Positions 35,998 to 44,340 of a DNA stretch of 64,000 bases are shown here, piece by piece. The notes under the pieces are model-generated. The model was given only the letters and a program-made list of their open reading frames with translations, ran no database searches and had not been told where the DNA came from. Both the position numbers and the translations under genes were made by a program. The stretch is from an uncultured Bacteroidota bacterium. GTDB taxonomy: Bacteria > Bacteroidota > Bacteroidia > Bacteroidales > UBA932. The stretch spans positions 62,001 to 126,000 of the forward strand of contig CALGSW010000014.1 of the NCBI GenBank assembly GCA_937901965.1. The letters run 5' to 3'. Position 1 is the stretch's first letter. The number at the start of each line of letters is the position of its first letter.

Positions 35998-36025
35998 AAT
36001 TCTATTAGATTTATCTAATAGAATT
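35998..36025. promoter_or_regulatory. hipBA operator O2 (extended palindrome)
   Basis: The core ATTAGATTTATCTAAT is at 36004-36019. The symmetry extends to two 13-nt arms around a TT centre. It sits where the -33 element should be. Confidence 0.75.
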
Positions 36026-36044
36026 ACCTGTTTTTGACACTTTC

Positions 36045-36060
36045 ATTAGATATATCTAAT
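36045..36060. promoter_or_regulatory. hipBA operator O3
   Basis: ATTAGATATATCTAAT, a perfect palindrome differing from the other two by one central base. The start-to-start spacing from the O2 core is 41 nt, and from O1 to O2 it is 44 nt. Confidence 0.7.
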
Positions 36061-36088
36061 CAAGACCTCCTGTCAATCCAAACTTCTG

Positions 36089-36157
36089 AATCAACTCCAA
36101 ATCCCTCAGGAATGGTTCGGATATTTTTCATCAACGAACTTGCACCAATTTGCGCCA
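36089..36157. repeat. Dispersed repeat, copy B
   Basis: Contains AATCAACTCC and GAATGGTTCGGATAT (both also at 37925-37960), the CCAAATCCCTC segment shared with 34295, and the 36-nt right part shared with 33223-33258. It appears to be the most complete copy. It lies between the hipBA operators and the ATPase promoter region. Confidence 0.65.
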
Positions 36158-36193
36158 TAATCCATATTTCACAGTTCTTTTTCGTTTATATTA

Positions 36194-36209
36194 ATGTGTA
36201 ATTACACAT
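36194..36209. promoter_or_regulatory. Palindrome upstream of the AAA/DUF4143 gene
   Basis: ATGTGTAATTACACAT is a perfect 16-bp palindrome, 78 nt ahead of the ATG at 36288. A GTGTAATTTG half-match follows at 36251-36260. It is possibly a regulator site. Confidence 0.4.
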
Positions 36210-36287
36210 GTTTTCATTTGTTTTTATGTGATTTATTTCATATTTTCGTTGTGTAATTTGTACTTACATTTCTTAAACATCAATTAC

Positions 36288-37607
36288 ATGAAAAGAATAG
36301 CATACGAAGGATTACTTAAATGGAAAAGTAAACAGAATCGGAAACCCCTTTTAATAAAGGGAGCAAGGCAAGTCGGAAAAACCTGGTTGATGAAAGAATT
36401 TGGCAAAAATGAATATGAATCTGTTGCATATATCAATTTTGAGAAAGCCACTCAACTTGCTAATTTATTCGTAGTTGATTTTGATATCCCTCGTATTTTA
36501 AGATCGGTCCAACTCATAACAGGTATCATTCCTAAACCAGGTGAAACACTTATCATTTTTGACGAGATCCAATCTGTTAAACGAGGATTGTTATCATTGA
36601 AATATTTTTATGAAGATGCTCCGGAATATCACATTATTGCAGCGGGCTCACTACTGGGGCTATCCATCCATAAGGACGACTCTTTCCCTGTAGGAAAGGT
36701 GGATTTTCTGGAGTTATATCCTCTATCATATGAGGAATTTATTGTGGCATTGAGCAAGAATTCTCTGCTGGACGCTTTGCACAGGAGGGACTGGGAGTTG
36801 ACTAAAGCATTTAAAAGCAATTACATTGAACTTTTAAAGCAGTATTATTATATTGGAGGAATGCCTGAGGTAGTCAAGTCATTTATTCAAAATAACGATT
36901 ACAATGAGGTGCGTGAAATTCAGAATTCAATACTTGAATCATATAATAATGATTTCTCCAAACATTCGTCAATTGAAATTGTACCAAGGATAAAGATGAT
37001 TTGGAATTCTATTCCGTCTCAGCTTGCAAAGGAGAACCGCAAGTTTATTTATGGTGCAGTAAAGAGTGGCGGAAGAGCTAAGGAATTTGAAGTTGCAATT
37101 ATGTGGCTTGAGGATGCCGGATTGATTCACAAAATCAGCAGAGTTTCCAATGCTTCCCTGCCATTAGACGGCTTTGTAGATATCGGAGCATTCAAGTTGT
37201 TTATGGTAGATATTGGACTACTTGGTGCAAAATCGGGACTAGATGCTAAAACTATAATTGAGGGAAACACAATTTTTGGCCAGTATAAGGGTGCGCTTAC
37301 TGAACAATATGTTCTTCAGCAATTAAAGTGTTCCACTGGAATTGAAACTTACTATTGGAGCGCTGAACAGGGAATTGCCGAAATTGATTTTCTTATTCAG
37401 ACAGGAGGAAAAGTTATACCAATAGAGGTAAAGGCCGAAGAAAATCTTAAAGCAAAATCGCTTAAGAGTTTTAGAGATAAGTTCCATCCCGAATTGTCTA
37501 TAAGGACATCAATGTCTGACTTCAGAAAAGAAGAGACGTTAACTAACTTACCACTATACGGGATATCATTAATCAATAGTTTAACAGCTCCGCAAGGTCA
37601 ATTTTAG
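36288..37607 (+). CDS. AAA ATPase with DUF4143 domain
   Basis: 439 residues from the ATG at 36288. An upstream in-frame start would add an implausible hydrophobic leader. Walker A is GARQVGKT near residue 27, Walker B is LIIFDEIQ, and a sensor-like AAGSLLG follows. The C-terminal DUF4143 part carries AEIDFLI...IPIEVKA, the D...ExK pattern of PD-(D/E)xK nucleases. These abundant multi-copy ATPases have no established role. It lies in an accessory region next to a toxin-antitoxin pair. Confidence 0.9.
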   Translation: MKRIAYEGLLKWKSKQNRKPLLIKGARQVGKTWLMKEFGKNEYESVAYINFEKATQLANLFVVDFDIPRILRSVQLITGIIPKPGETLIIFDEIQSVKRGLLSLKYFYEDAPEYHIIAAGSLLGLSIHKDDSFPVGKVDFLELYPLSYEEFIVALSKNSLLDALHRRDWELTKAFKSNYIELLKQYYYIGGMPEVVKSFIQNNDYNEVREIQNSILESYNNDFSKHSSIEIVPRIKMIWNSIPSQLAKENRKFIYGAVKSGGRAKEFEVAIMWLEDAGLIHKISRVSNASLPLDGFVDIGAFKLFMVDIGLLGAKSGLDAKTIIEGNTIFGQYKGALTEQYVLQQLKCSTGIETYYWSAEQGIAEIDFLIQTGGKVIPIEVKAEENLKAKSLKSFRDKFHPELSIRTSMSDFRKEETLTNLPLYGISLINSLTAPQGQF

Positions 37608-37837
37608 CTTGATTCGTCCGGATACAAGATACTAACGAACCTGGCAAAAAGGTCTTCGGGGTGAATCTCAAGCTGGCAGTTAAAATAAATAATTACAGTA
37701 CAGTTCTTTTCTATGCTATGGTACATGGCAGATGTAAACCCGGGTATGGCACCACCATGACCATAAAACGAGCCTCTGCAAATTTTTGCAACTCCCTTGG
37801 AGTGGAGTAGGCCGATCCTGCTTTGAAAATAGCATCA
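37604..37837 (-). pseudogene. C-terminal remnant of a serine beta-lactamase-like (class C type) gene
   Basis: Read on the minus strand this is an open stretch of 76 codons ending in TAA at 37604-37606. It contains CRGSFYGHGGAIPGF, the HGG..PGF motif that stands for the KTG box in class C beta-lactamase/D-Ala-D-Ala peptidase-like proteins. The remainder, TSAMYHSIEKNCTVIIYFN, is the expected next strand. An in-frame stop cuts it upstream and the SxxK and YxN parts are absent, so it is a decayed fragment. Confidence 0.75.
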
Positions 37838-37901
37838 TTTATTGGAAATTTCCTGAAATTGTCATAAATTTAATCAATCTATTTTAATCATCCTCAAATA
37901 T

Positions 37902-39059
37902 ATGAATCATATTTTCAATTCCTCAATCAACTCCGGATATCATAAGAATGGTTCGGATATCTTTACACTCATGGGTCTCTTTTTGATTTTTGCAGTATCT
38001 GCTCTGGCAAGCTGCACACCTGCGCCTAATCCGCTGGGTGACAGAAATATCGAGGTGGTTATTAATGATATCCCCTTTAATACTGACGTGTATAAAAGAA
38101 TCCCATATACATTAAGAACCTGGGAGTGGGAAAAAGAGGGGCTTAAACTGCAGCAGATAGAGATTTTGGATTATAATACTAAAGCCACATTACAAACTAT
38201 AGAGAAAGAGAGTTTTCCCGTGATTCATAAAGATCCTTTAACACCAAACGGTTTAATAGAGCTTGATAAATTGTCACACTATTACATCTCTATTCAGTTA
38301 CCGGTTGAGTTAAGCAAAACTGCACCTTCAAAGATTTTTCACAAATTTAAATTCATAGATACTGTTAAAAATAAAGAGTTGATTGTTGAGGGTGGAGTAT
38401 TTATGCCCCGCCTGACCGAAGTGCCTCTTGCAATATCATCTCCGGTTAAAGGAGATAACTGGTTGTTCATAAATCAATCCACAAATGAATATCACTTTTT
38501 CACTATGTTTTTTACAGGCATGAAACTATGGAGAGGTGAGAGATTTGCATTTGATAATATAAAGTTAAATGACGAGATGGATGAAATGCTTGATGGAGAC
38601 CCTAAAATCAATGAGTCCTATTTTAATTACAAGGATACCCTTTATGCTGTCGCAAACGGGACTGTATTACATATGGTTGACGGCAGGCCTGAAAACAGGG
38701 GAGATGCCCGTGATATAACATTTGCAAACCTGGATGAGTATGCAGGAAACTATCTTGTGCTGGATATCGGAAACAGCAGGTATGCATATTACGCCCATTG
38801 TGTGCCAAATAAATTTATGGTTACTAAGGGAGAAACTGTAAAAGAGGGAGACCCCATCGCCCTTTTAGGTAATTCCGGAAACTCCACCGGCCCTCATTTA
38901 CATTTTCAGATAACTGACGGCCCTCATATCTTTTTCTCAAACGGACTGCCATTTGTAATTAAAAAATATACAAAAATCGGCAAATCTGAAACCGGACCAA
39001 GTTCACCTGTTGTATATACCAATGCAATGATGGAGGAACAGACTGTGATCTCTTTTTAG
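37902..39059 (+). CDS. M23-like (LytM domain) lipoprotein with altered metal site
   Basis: 385 residues. A lipoprotein signal ends in ALASC (Cys38 from this start). An ATG at 37971 would give a 15-residue signal and may be the real start, because the first ~20 codons overlap a dispersed repeat. The C-terminal LytM part has YAHC, GDPIALLGNSGNSTGPHLHFQI with the HxH pair. At the HxxxD position it reads RFAFD, so the first zinc-ligand His is Arg. It may be inactive or a divergent subfamily. The N-terminal ~200 residues are unrecognised. Confidence 0.75.
   Translation: MNHIFNSSINSGYHKNGSDIFTLMGLFLIFAVSALASCTPAPNPLGDRNIEVVINDIPFNTDVYKRIPYTLRTWEWEKEGLKLQQIEILDYNTKATLQTIEKESFPVIHKDPLTPNGLIELDKLSHYYISIQLPVELSKTAPSKIFHKFKFIDTVKNKELIVEGGVFMPRLTEVPLAISSPVKGDNWLFINQSTNEYHFFTMFFTGMKLWRGERFAFDNIKLNDEMDEMLDGDPKINESYFNYKDTLYAVANGTVLHMVDGRPENRGDARDITFANLDEYAGNYLVLDIGNSRYAYYAHCVPNKFMVTKGETVKEGDPIALLGNSGNSTGPHLHFQITDGPHIFFSNGLPFVIKKYTKIGKSETGPSSPVVYTNAMMEEQTVISF
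37925..37962. repeat. Dispersed repeat, copy D
   Basis: AATCAACTCC (37925-37934) and GAATGGTTCGGATAT (37946-37960) match copy B exactly, with an unrelated 11-nt middle. It falls at the 5' end of the M23-like gene. Confidence 0.55.
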
Positions 39060-39085
39060 GTCTGTTCAATCAACTCCAGAAGAAG

Positions 39086-40279
39086 CTACTGCACTGGTTT
39101 GAATAACAGCAGCTCGGAGATTTTTGTAACTGTTCGTTTATCTACTTTATATGAAAAGGGTTTGTCAATTTCAACAGGTAATTTTGTGAAAAACGAGGCT
39201 ATCTCATTTTTCGCATCCTGCATAAAGACAAATGAACCCTCTCCAAAACCAAAAAAGTTGCCATAGCTTGAAATTGTCTTTACAAAGCGTCCGTCATTCT
39301 CATATAACCTGAGCGCAAAGAGGAACCGCTTGCCGGTGGAATAAAGATCATCTTCAAGTGCAGAATAATTTCGCTTATCTTCAAATTCGGGATCAAACTG
39401 AAGGTAGCGATCTCCATTTGGTCCCCAGTCAACAGGACATCTGTTTGTAATATCACTTGCAATAAACATATTCCAAAAACTCCATCTCTGGTTTGGTTTT
39501 GGGAAGTCTCTTTTACCTGCATCATAAACACCATTCTGATAATATTTCATTTGCAAAAAAGGAGATTCCCGCTTCATCTTCTCCAGAATTGCAGTTTTTT
39601 GGGCATCGTAAACCGGCTTGGGAGGAAAGGTACAAGATAATTGCAGAGGGATTTGATCTTCCCTCTCTACTTTTTTATTTCTAAGCGCAGTTACCAATTC
39701 ATATTCTTCAACTAAGTCCGATAGCCGGGTCTTAGCATCATTAAAAACTTTGTAAGTTAATTTTCCTCCTTTTTCCACAGCAACACCGGATAAAAAAGTG
39801 GAATAAACCCCTTGCTGAACATAAACGACACCATGAAACCCAGATCCCAGCAGGTATCCCCATTTTGATATTGTTTTAACAAATGTGCCATTGAATTCAT
39901 ATAATTCCAGGGAAAACGTCAGATTGTTTGCTGAGCCTGTCAGGTCGTCTCTCACGTGATAGGGGCGGTTATTATGGTCAGGAACAATATTAACAACCAC
40001 ATATCTGTCTCCATTTACACCCCAGTCAATTGGTTTTTTGGTAGATACATCCATTGCAGGCTGAAAATCCGAGAGTGTCCATGTCTCATATTTTGCCGGA
40101 ATTGGTTTGCTTTGCTTTACCGACCATGCTTTTACCTTGTAGTATTTTGTATAAAGAGATGGCAGGTTGCCACTTCTCTTTGCCAGTGTGAGCATTATCT
40201 GAGCCGTTTCATTAACTGGCTGTCCAAACATAGAGAGCGAGAATATACTTATTACCAACAAACTAAAAACTTTTTTCAT
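39086..40279 (-). CDS. Secreted protein with two copies of an unrecognised 'DWG' domain
   Basis: 397 residues from the ATG at 40279, which gives a clean signal peptide ending near MFGQ. Two copies of the same ~150-residue domain follow. Each copy shows DWGxNGDRY, then LYExxGxFVKTIS..G, then a V/F-Y/F-x-Q...FF/FL stretch. The same pattern occurs once in the protein at 56344-57261. I do not recognise the domain. It probably acts in the periplasm or at the surface. It is followed by a GH16 gene on the same strand, upstream in transcription. Confidence 0.7.
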   Translation of the reverse strand: MKKVFSLLVISIFSLSMFGQPVNETAQIMLTLAKRSGNLPSLYTKYYKVKAWSVKQSKPIPAKYETWTLSDFQPAMDVSTKKPIDWGVNGDRYVVVNIVPDHNNRPYHVRDDLTGSANNLTFSLELYEFNGTFVKTISKWGYLLGSGFHGVVYVQQGVYSTFLSGVAVEKGGKLTYKVFNDAKTRLSDLVEEYELVTALRNKKVEREDQIPLQLSCTFPPKPVYDAQKTAILEKMKRESPFLQMKYYQNGVYDAGKRDFPKPNQRWSFWNMFIASDITNRCPVDWGPNGDRYLQFDPEFEDKRNYSALEDDLYSTGKRFLFALRLYENDGRFVKTISSYGNFFGFGEGSFVFMQDAKNEIASFFTKLPVEIDKPFSYKVDKRTVTKISELLLFKPVQ

Positions 40280-40329
40280 AACAAATTGCCTTATTTTATC
40301 GCAATGTACAAAAATTCTTAGTAGGTCAA

Positions 40330-41373
40330 TCAGTGCTTTACCCATTCATACCGGGCAAAGTTGTCTGCAGATGAAGCGTCTCCGGTCATCCATTTTGGCC
40401 ACCAGCCGCTTAGATATATATTTGTTATGGTAGTGGGGATTTGTGATATATCACCTGTTGATTTGAGTTTTACGTTATCAATCCAGAAGCTTACCTCGTT
40501 TGGATAATAGTCTATCCGGTATTCGTGAAATTGCTCACCGGGATTGAATGGTAAAACAACTTGTGCACTGAATTTCTGAACGCCTTTTACCCATGTGTTG
40601 AAATCAACTTTTCCGGTTCCGTCGTTCCAGATTTCAATATCAATTTCATCCAGATTTGCACTCTCATAAAGAAAGAACGTTGTATATGTTCCGGGAAGCT
40701 GTAATGGAGTTTTTATTGAAGCTCTGTAGCTGCCGTATTTGTATTTTGCCGGAGAAACTGTTTTTATCTCTCCTCCATCTTTGGTTAGTTTGGGGAACTT
40801 CACACTTAAGATTCCATTCTCAACGATAATATTTGGTATGGTAAACCTGCCGTATCCGGGTGTTAACTTAGTACTGACAACCCAGCGTGTATTTTCGAAA
40901 GAGTTAAACTCATCAATGAAATTGAATGCATCAAAAGCATCGGCGATTTCATTAACATCAAGCTGAACGGCTCCTGGTAAAGAGGGGTTTGTCTTCCATA
41001 TTGCTGCTCTTGATAAATATGACCCTGAGACTATAATTTTGTCTGTAGGCAACCTCCAGGACATATCAATTTGCTTCGATGTCTCCAAAGGATTCAAGGT
41101 TACAGTATCTACCGGTATATCGTACCAACCTCCTGATTTATTCCTTACGCTGCACCCTATCCAGAATTTCCATCTGGTATTTCCGGTGTTCTTTATCTGA
41201 ATGGTGTGTGATGCGGTGCCCCCGGAGTAATAGCTTGCCGGAGGAGTTGCAAATGCTGTAAAGTCGGCAGATATCTTTGTTTGTTCAGGGGGAGTGACCT
41301 CCTTCTCCTCACATGAGTAAGTCATTATAAATATGAGAAATAGTATTAATGAGTAACCTGATTTTTTGTGCAC
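40330..41373 (-). CDS. GH16 family glycoside hydrolase lipoprotein
   Basis: 347 residues with lipoprotein signal MTYSC (Cys21). The N-terminal ~110 residues form an Ig-like domain with a TIQIKNTGNTRWKFWIGCSV pattern. The catalytic GH16 domain follows with the LDEIDIEIW motif (ExDxE, nucleophile and acid/base Glu) near residue 247. The family cleaves beta-1,3 or beta-1,4 glucans and galactans, and the substrate cannot be read here. It is probably surface-exposed. Confidence 0.85.
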   Translation of the reverse strand: MHKKSGYSLILFLIFIMTYSCEEKEVTPPEQTKISADFTAFATPPASYYSGGTASHTIQIKNTGNTRWKFWIGCSVRNKSGGWYDIPVDTVTLNPLETSKQIDMSWRLPTDKIIVSGSYLSRAAIWKTNPSLPGAVQLDVNEIADAFDAFNFIDEFNSFENTRWVVSTKLTPGYGRFTIPNIIVENGILSVKFPKLTKDGGEIKTVSPAKYKYGSYRASIKTPLQLPGTYTTFFLYESANLDEIDIEIWNDGTGKVDFNTWVKGVQKFSAQVVLPFNPGEQFHEYRIDYYPNEVSFWIDNVKLKSTGDISQIPTTITNIYLSGWWPKWMTGDASSADNFARYEWVKH

Positions 41374-41436
41374 TTGACGATTTTTATATAAATATAAGCT
41401 TTTTCTTACCCCGATAAAAATTCGTTATATTGTATT

Positions 41437-41715
41437 GTGAAAAACCAAATCATAGTTGTTGACCTTCATATTGAAAAGATTGCAAAAGCATATCGCAGCT
41501 TTGCTCCTGCTGACTCATTAATTTACCAGCTGGAAGTGTTTGAAAGGACGCTACAGGCAAAGAGGTTTCAGAAGGGGTGCCGGATTGATTTTGTGCATGG
41601 GACAGGGAAAGGGACTCTTAGAGCAGAACTTATTAAAATCCTGAATCAGAAGTTTCCTCATCTCAAATATGAGGATGCCCCTTTTGCCACTTATGGTTTT
41701 CAGGGGGCGATATGA
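41437..41715 (+). CDS. Small stand-alone Smr domain protein
   Basis: 92 residues from a GTG. It is one Smr domain: VVDLHIEKI at the start, IDFVHGTGKGTLRAELIKIL in the middle, and the DAPFATYG end. Smr domains bind or cut nucleic acids and are usually the C-terminal part of MutS2 or DUF2027 proteins, so this may be a shortened gene. Relative to the second copy (55645-55776) it stops four residues early at a TGA. Its right end forms one of two flanking repeats of the 41.7-55.5 kb block. Confidence 0.7.
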   Translation: MKNQIIVVDLHIEKIAKAYRSFAPADSLIYQLEVFERTLQAKRFQKGCRIDFVHGTGKGTLRAELIKILNQKFPHLKYEDAPFATYGFQGAI

Positions 41716-41746
41716 GTAATCCCTGTCAATCTGTGATTTTGTGCTT

Positions 41747-42868
41747 TTAAAAAAAGTGGTGACAACAAAAGATCTCTTTTTTTACAGTTACTTTGTCCAG
41801 TCTTTTATCATTAACCTCAACCCCTATCCCGGGGCCCTCTGGCACATCCATCGTACCGTCAGCATTCACCGTAAAAGCCGGTTCTACAATATCCTCCTTA
41901 TAGTACTTTTTGCTTGCCGATATATCTCCCGGCAGTATAAATCCCGGAAGTGAGGCAAGGGCTACATTTCCCGCTCTGCCGATTCCTGACTCCAGCATGC
42001 CTCCGTGCCAGACAGGTATTCCGTTTGAAAGGCAGTAGTCGTGAATTTTTCTGGATTCTGTAAATCCACCTACTCTTCCTGGTTTTATGTTTATTATTTT
42101 ACAGCTTTTCAGCTCTATGGCAGCTCTTGTATCATCAATAGAGTGAATACTCTCATCCAGACAGACAGAGGTTTTAAGCTCTTTCTGAAGTTTTGAATGG
42201 TCGTATATATCATCATACCCAAGCGGCTGTTCAATAAGTGAAAGATTGAATTCATCCATCCTCTTAAAGAGAGATATATCATCAAGTGTATATGCAGAAT
42301 TTGCATCTACCTGAAACATTATATCCGGATACTCTCTGCGGACAGCTTTTACCAGATTGAGATCCTGACCCGGTGCAATTTTAATTTTTACCCTTTTATA
42401 GCCCTCTGCAAGATAGCCCTCAATTTTATCCAAAAGAATCCTTTCCGAATCCTGGATACCTATGCTTACCCCCACATCAATTTTCTCTCTTGTTCCGCCA
42501 AGAAGCCTTGACAGTGATACCCCCTTTCCCTTTGCAAGAAGGTCCCACAAAGCCGATTCAATCCCCGCCTTGGCCATCATGTGTCCCCTTACTTTGTCGT
42601 ACAGGGCAATAACCTCTCCCACATCATTAAGCTCCTTTCCCAGTATCTCAGGAATAAGAAAATCCTTCATTATGTGCCAGGCTGTTGTAACAGTCTCGTA
42701 TGAGTAGAAGGGGGTTCCCTCAGCAACACTTTCTCCCCAGCCGGTAAGACCCTCTCCGTCTATCCTTACCATTATGTGCTCCTCATCGTACTCCGTTCCC
42801 ATAGAGGTTGTAAAAGGATTCACAAGCTCCATTTTTGTATGCCTGATTTCTATTCTTTCAATTTTCAT
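41747..42868 (-). CDS. Enolase-superfamily enzyme (o-succinylbenzoate synthase / N-acylamino acid racemase-like)
   Basis: 373 residues. The N-terminal capping domain is followed by a barrel with KIKI (catalytic Lys pair, near residue 163), VDAN, IEQPL and DES metal ligands, and the INIKPGRVGG Lys segment. This is the OSBS/NSAR group, and dipeptide epimerases are close relatives. No menaquinone genes are near. The neighbouring genes are peptidases, a cyanophycinase-like enzyme and a transporter, so an N-acylamino acid or dipeptide racemase is more likely. The gene overlaps the M14 gene by 11 bp. Confidence 0.8.
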   Translation of the reverse strand: MKIERIEIRHTKMELVNPFTTSMGTEYDEEHIMVRIDGEGLTGWGESVAEGTPFYSYETVTTAWHIMKDFLIPEILGKELNDVGEVIALYDKVRGHMMAKAGIESALWDLLAKGKGVSLSRLLGGTREKIDVGVSIGIQDSERILLDKIEGYLAEGYKRVKIKIAPGQDLNLVKAVRREYPDIMFQVDANSAYTLDDISLFKRMDEFNLSLIEQPLGYDDIYDHSKLQKELKTSVCLDESIHSIDDTRAAIELKSCKIINIKPGRVGGFTESRKIHDYCLSNGIPVWHGGMLESGIGRAGNVALASLPGFILPGDISASKKYYKEDIVEPAFTVNADGTMDVPEGPGIGVEVNDKRLDKVTVKKEIFCCHHFF

Positions 42869-44321
42869 TTTTTCTTACTCTTATTACCGGATAATCCGAT
42901 TGTGCCCTCATCAAAAAATCAAACTGCCTGTATGTCGCCAAACCAATTTCAGATTGTGGTTCCAGAGCTTTGACAAGCAAATTGCCTTTCAACTGGGCTG
43001 TTGGCACATATATATAATTTTCAATCAGAATACCTGCATCAGTATCAGATACAGATATCTGAGGGAATGGAATAACATCACCCTCAAAATCAACAGAATC
43101 AACTGCCAATATTCTGATTTTTTCAAATTTTAAATCACGCTTTTCAGAAATTTTTGAAACTGTAAATCCGTGCCTTTTTACCCATTCGGTTAAATCTTTA
43201 TCAGAAACAGGTATAAGATAGCCTTCTGGTTTTTCTACATTAAGAGTAGCCTTAACCAGAGGTCTGAAGTTTTTAACTGTAACAGCCGAGTCCCGTTTGG
43301 TTCTGTATGAAAAAACAGGAAGTTCAAGAGTACTTCCGTCAGGGAAATGATCCATTTGTAGTGCAACAGACTCTCTCATCTCAGGATTAAGAAGCCTGTT
43401 CCGCTCCTCTTTCACTCTCCTCTTCATTTCGGCTCCGTTGTCATAAACAAATTTCAAAAGTGTCATCATTCCGCAAAACTGAGAATAGGATCTGTGAGGA
43501 AGATTCTCAACATAGTTATCCTCACCATTCATACCCTCCTGAATAAATGAAAAGGTATTCTGTATACCAAAACTCTGCCTTCCGTCATTTATATCAAATG
43601 TACTGTAGCGGATATAGTCTCCTTCCGGTGGCCCTCCGGGGCTGTACATCCCGGCGGAAACGCCATGTTTTTGAACAGCATTTAACCAAAATGGCCAGAA
43701 CATCTCTCTCTGGAAATCTCTTATTGATGATGGAATCTGAGGGTTTGTATTAATTCCCAGCAGAATATCGGAGTTCTTTCTGAATCCCGCCTTTACCCAG
43801 GACTCTCCGTAAGGGGAGTATTCGTGGGCATCCAGAGTCACTTCAAAAAGGTATTTGTCAAACAGCCCGTGAAGAGCGATTACCTCCGGCTCGGTCATAA
43901 TCAGATGATTTCTGTTAAGATCCATTCCGTTAGAATTCCTTCTTTCATTCTTCTCAGACCCGTCGGGATTGACCTGAGGAACAAGTACCAGATCTATCCT
44001 GTCAAAGAGATAGGCATACTCATCCTTTACAAGCTCCCTAGCCAGCAGAAGTGCACCCTCCTTGCCGGATTGCTCATTCCCATGCTGCTGAGCGTGTATC
44101 AGAACCTTGATTTTTGACTTATCTGCATCTATTCCGGATTTTGAAAAGTGAAGTGCAATAATCTCTCTTCCCTCAAAAGACCGTCCGATTATCTCTCTCT
44201 TTACCAGAGCTGACCCTCTCTCCAGTTCTCCCGATATTTTCATCAGCTCACCATATGAAGTGGGCTGGGCCAATAGAGATACAGAAAATAATACCATCGC
44301 CAGAAGTACAATATTCTTCAT
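42858..44321 (-). CDS. M14 family zinc carboxypeptidase, secreted
   Basis: 487 residues with a signal peptide (about 1-18). Zinc ligands are HGNEQSGKEG (HxxE) near residue 79 and the His of LDAHEYSP. Substrate-binding NPDGSEKNERRNSNGMDLNRN is also typical of M14. A C-terminal beta-rich domain of about 120 residues follows. It should trim C-terminal residues from peptides in the periplasm or outside. It lies between the transporter and epimerase genes of the cluster. Confidence 0.88.
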   Translation of the reverse strand: MKNIVLLAMVLFSVSLLAQPTSYGELMKISGELERGSALVKREIIGRSFEGREIIALHFSKSGIDADKSKIKVLIHAQQHGNEQSGKEGALLLARELVKDEYAYLFDRIDLVLVPQVNPDGSEKNERRNSNGMDLNRNHLIMTEPEVIALHGLFDKYLFEVTLDAHEYSPYGESWVKAGFRKNSDILLGINTNPQIPSSIRDFQREMFWPFWLNAVQKHGVSAGMYSPGGPPEGDYIRYSTFDINDGRQSFGIQNTFSFIQEGMNGEDNYVENLPHRSYSQFCGMMTLLKFVYDNGAEMKRRVKEERNRLLNPEMRESVALQMDHFPDGSTLELPVFSYRTKRDSAVTVKNFRPLVKATLNVEKPEGYLIPVSDKDLTEWVKRHGFTVSKISEKRDLKFEKIRILAVDSVDFEGDVIPFPQISVSDTDAGILIENYIYVPTAQLKGNLLVKALEPQSEIGLATYRQFDFLMRAQSDYPVIRVRKNEN

Positions 44322-44340
44322 AGTTTGAACCTGTTATTTT

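Noticed and set aside
36228..36287. Longer start for the AAA/DUF4143 ATPase
   Set aside because: It would add a hydrophobic leader to a cytoplasmic ATPase. The standard N-terminus begins at 36288.
41747..42868. menC of menaquinone synthesis
   Set aside because: The enzyme family allows it, but there are no other men genes nearby and all its neighbours are peptide-related. It is left as an OSBS/NSAR-like enzyme.
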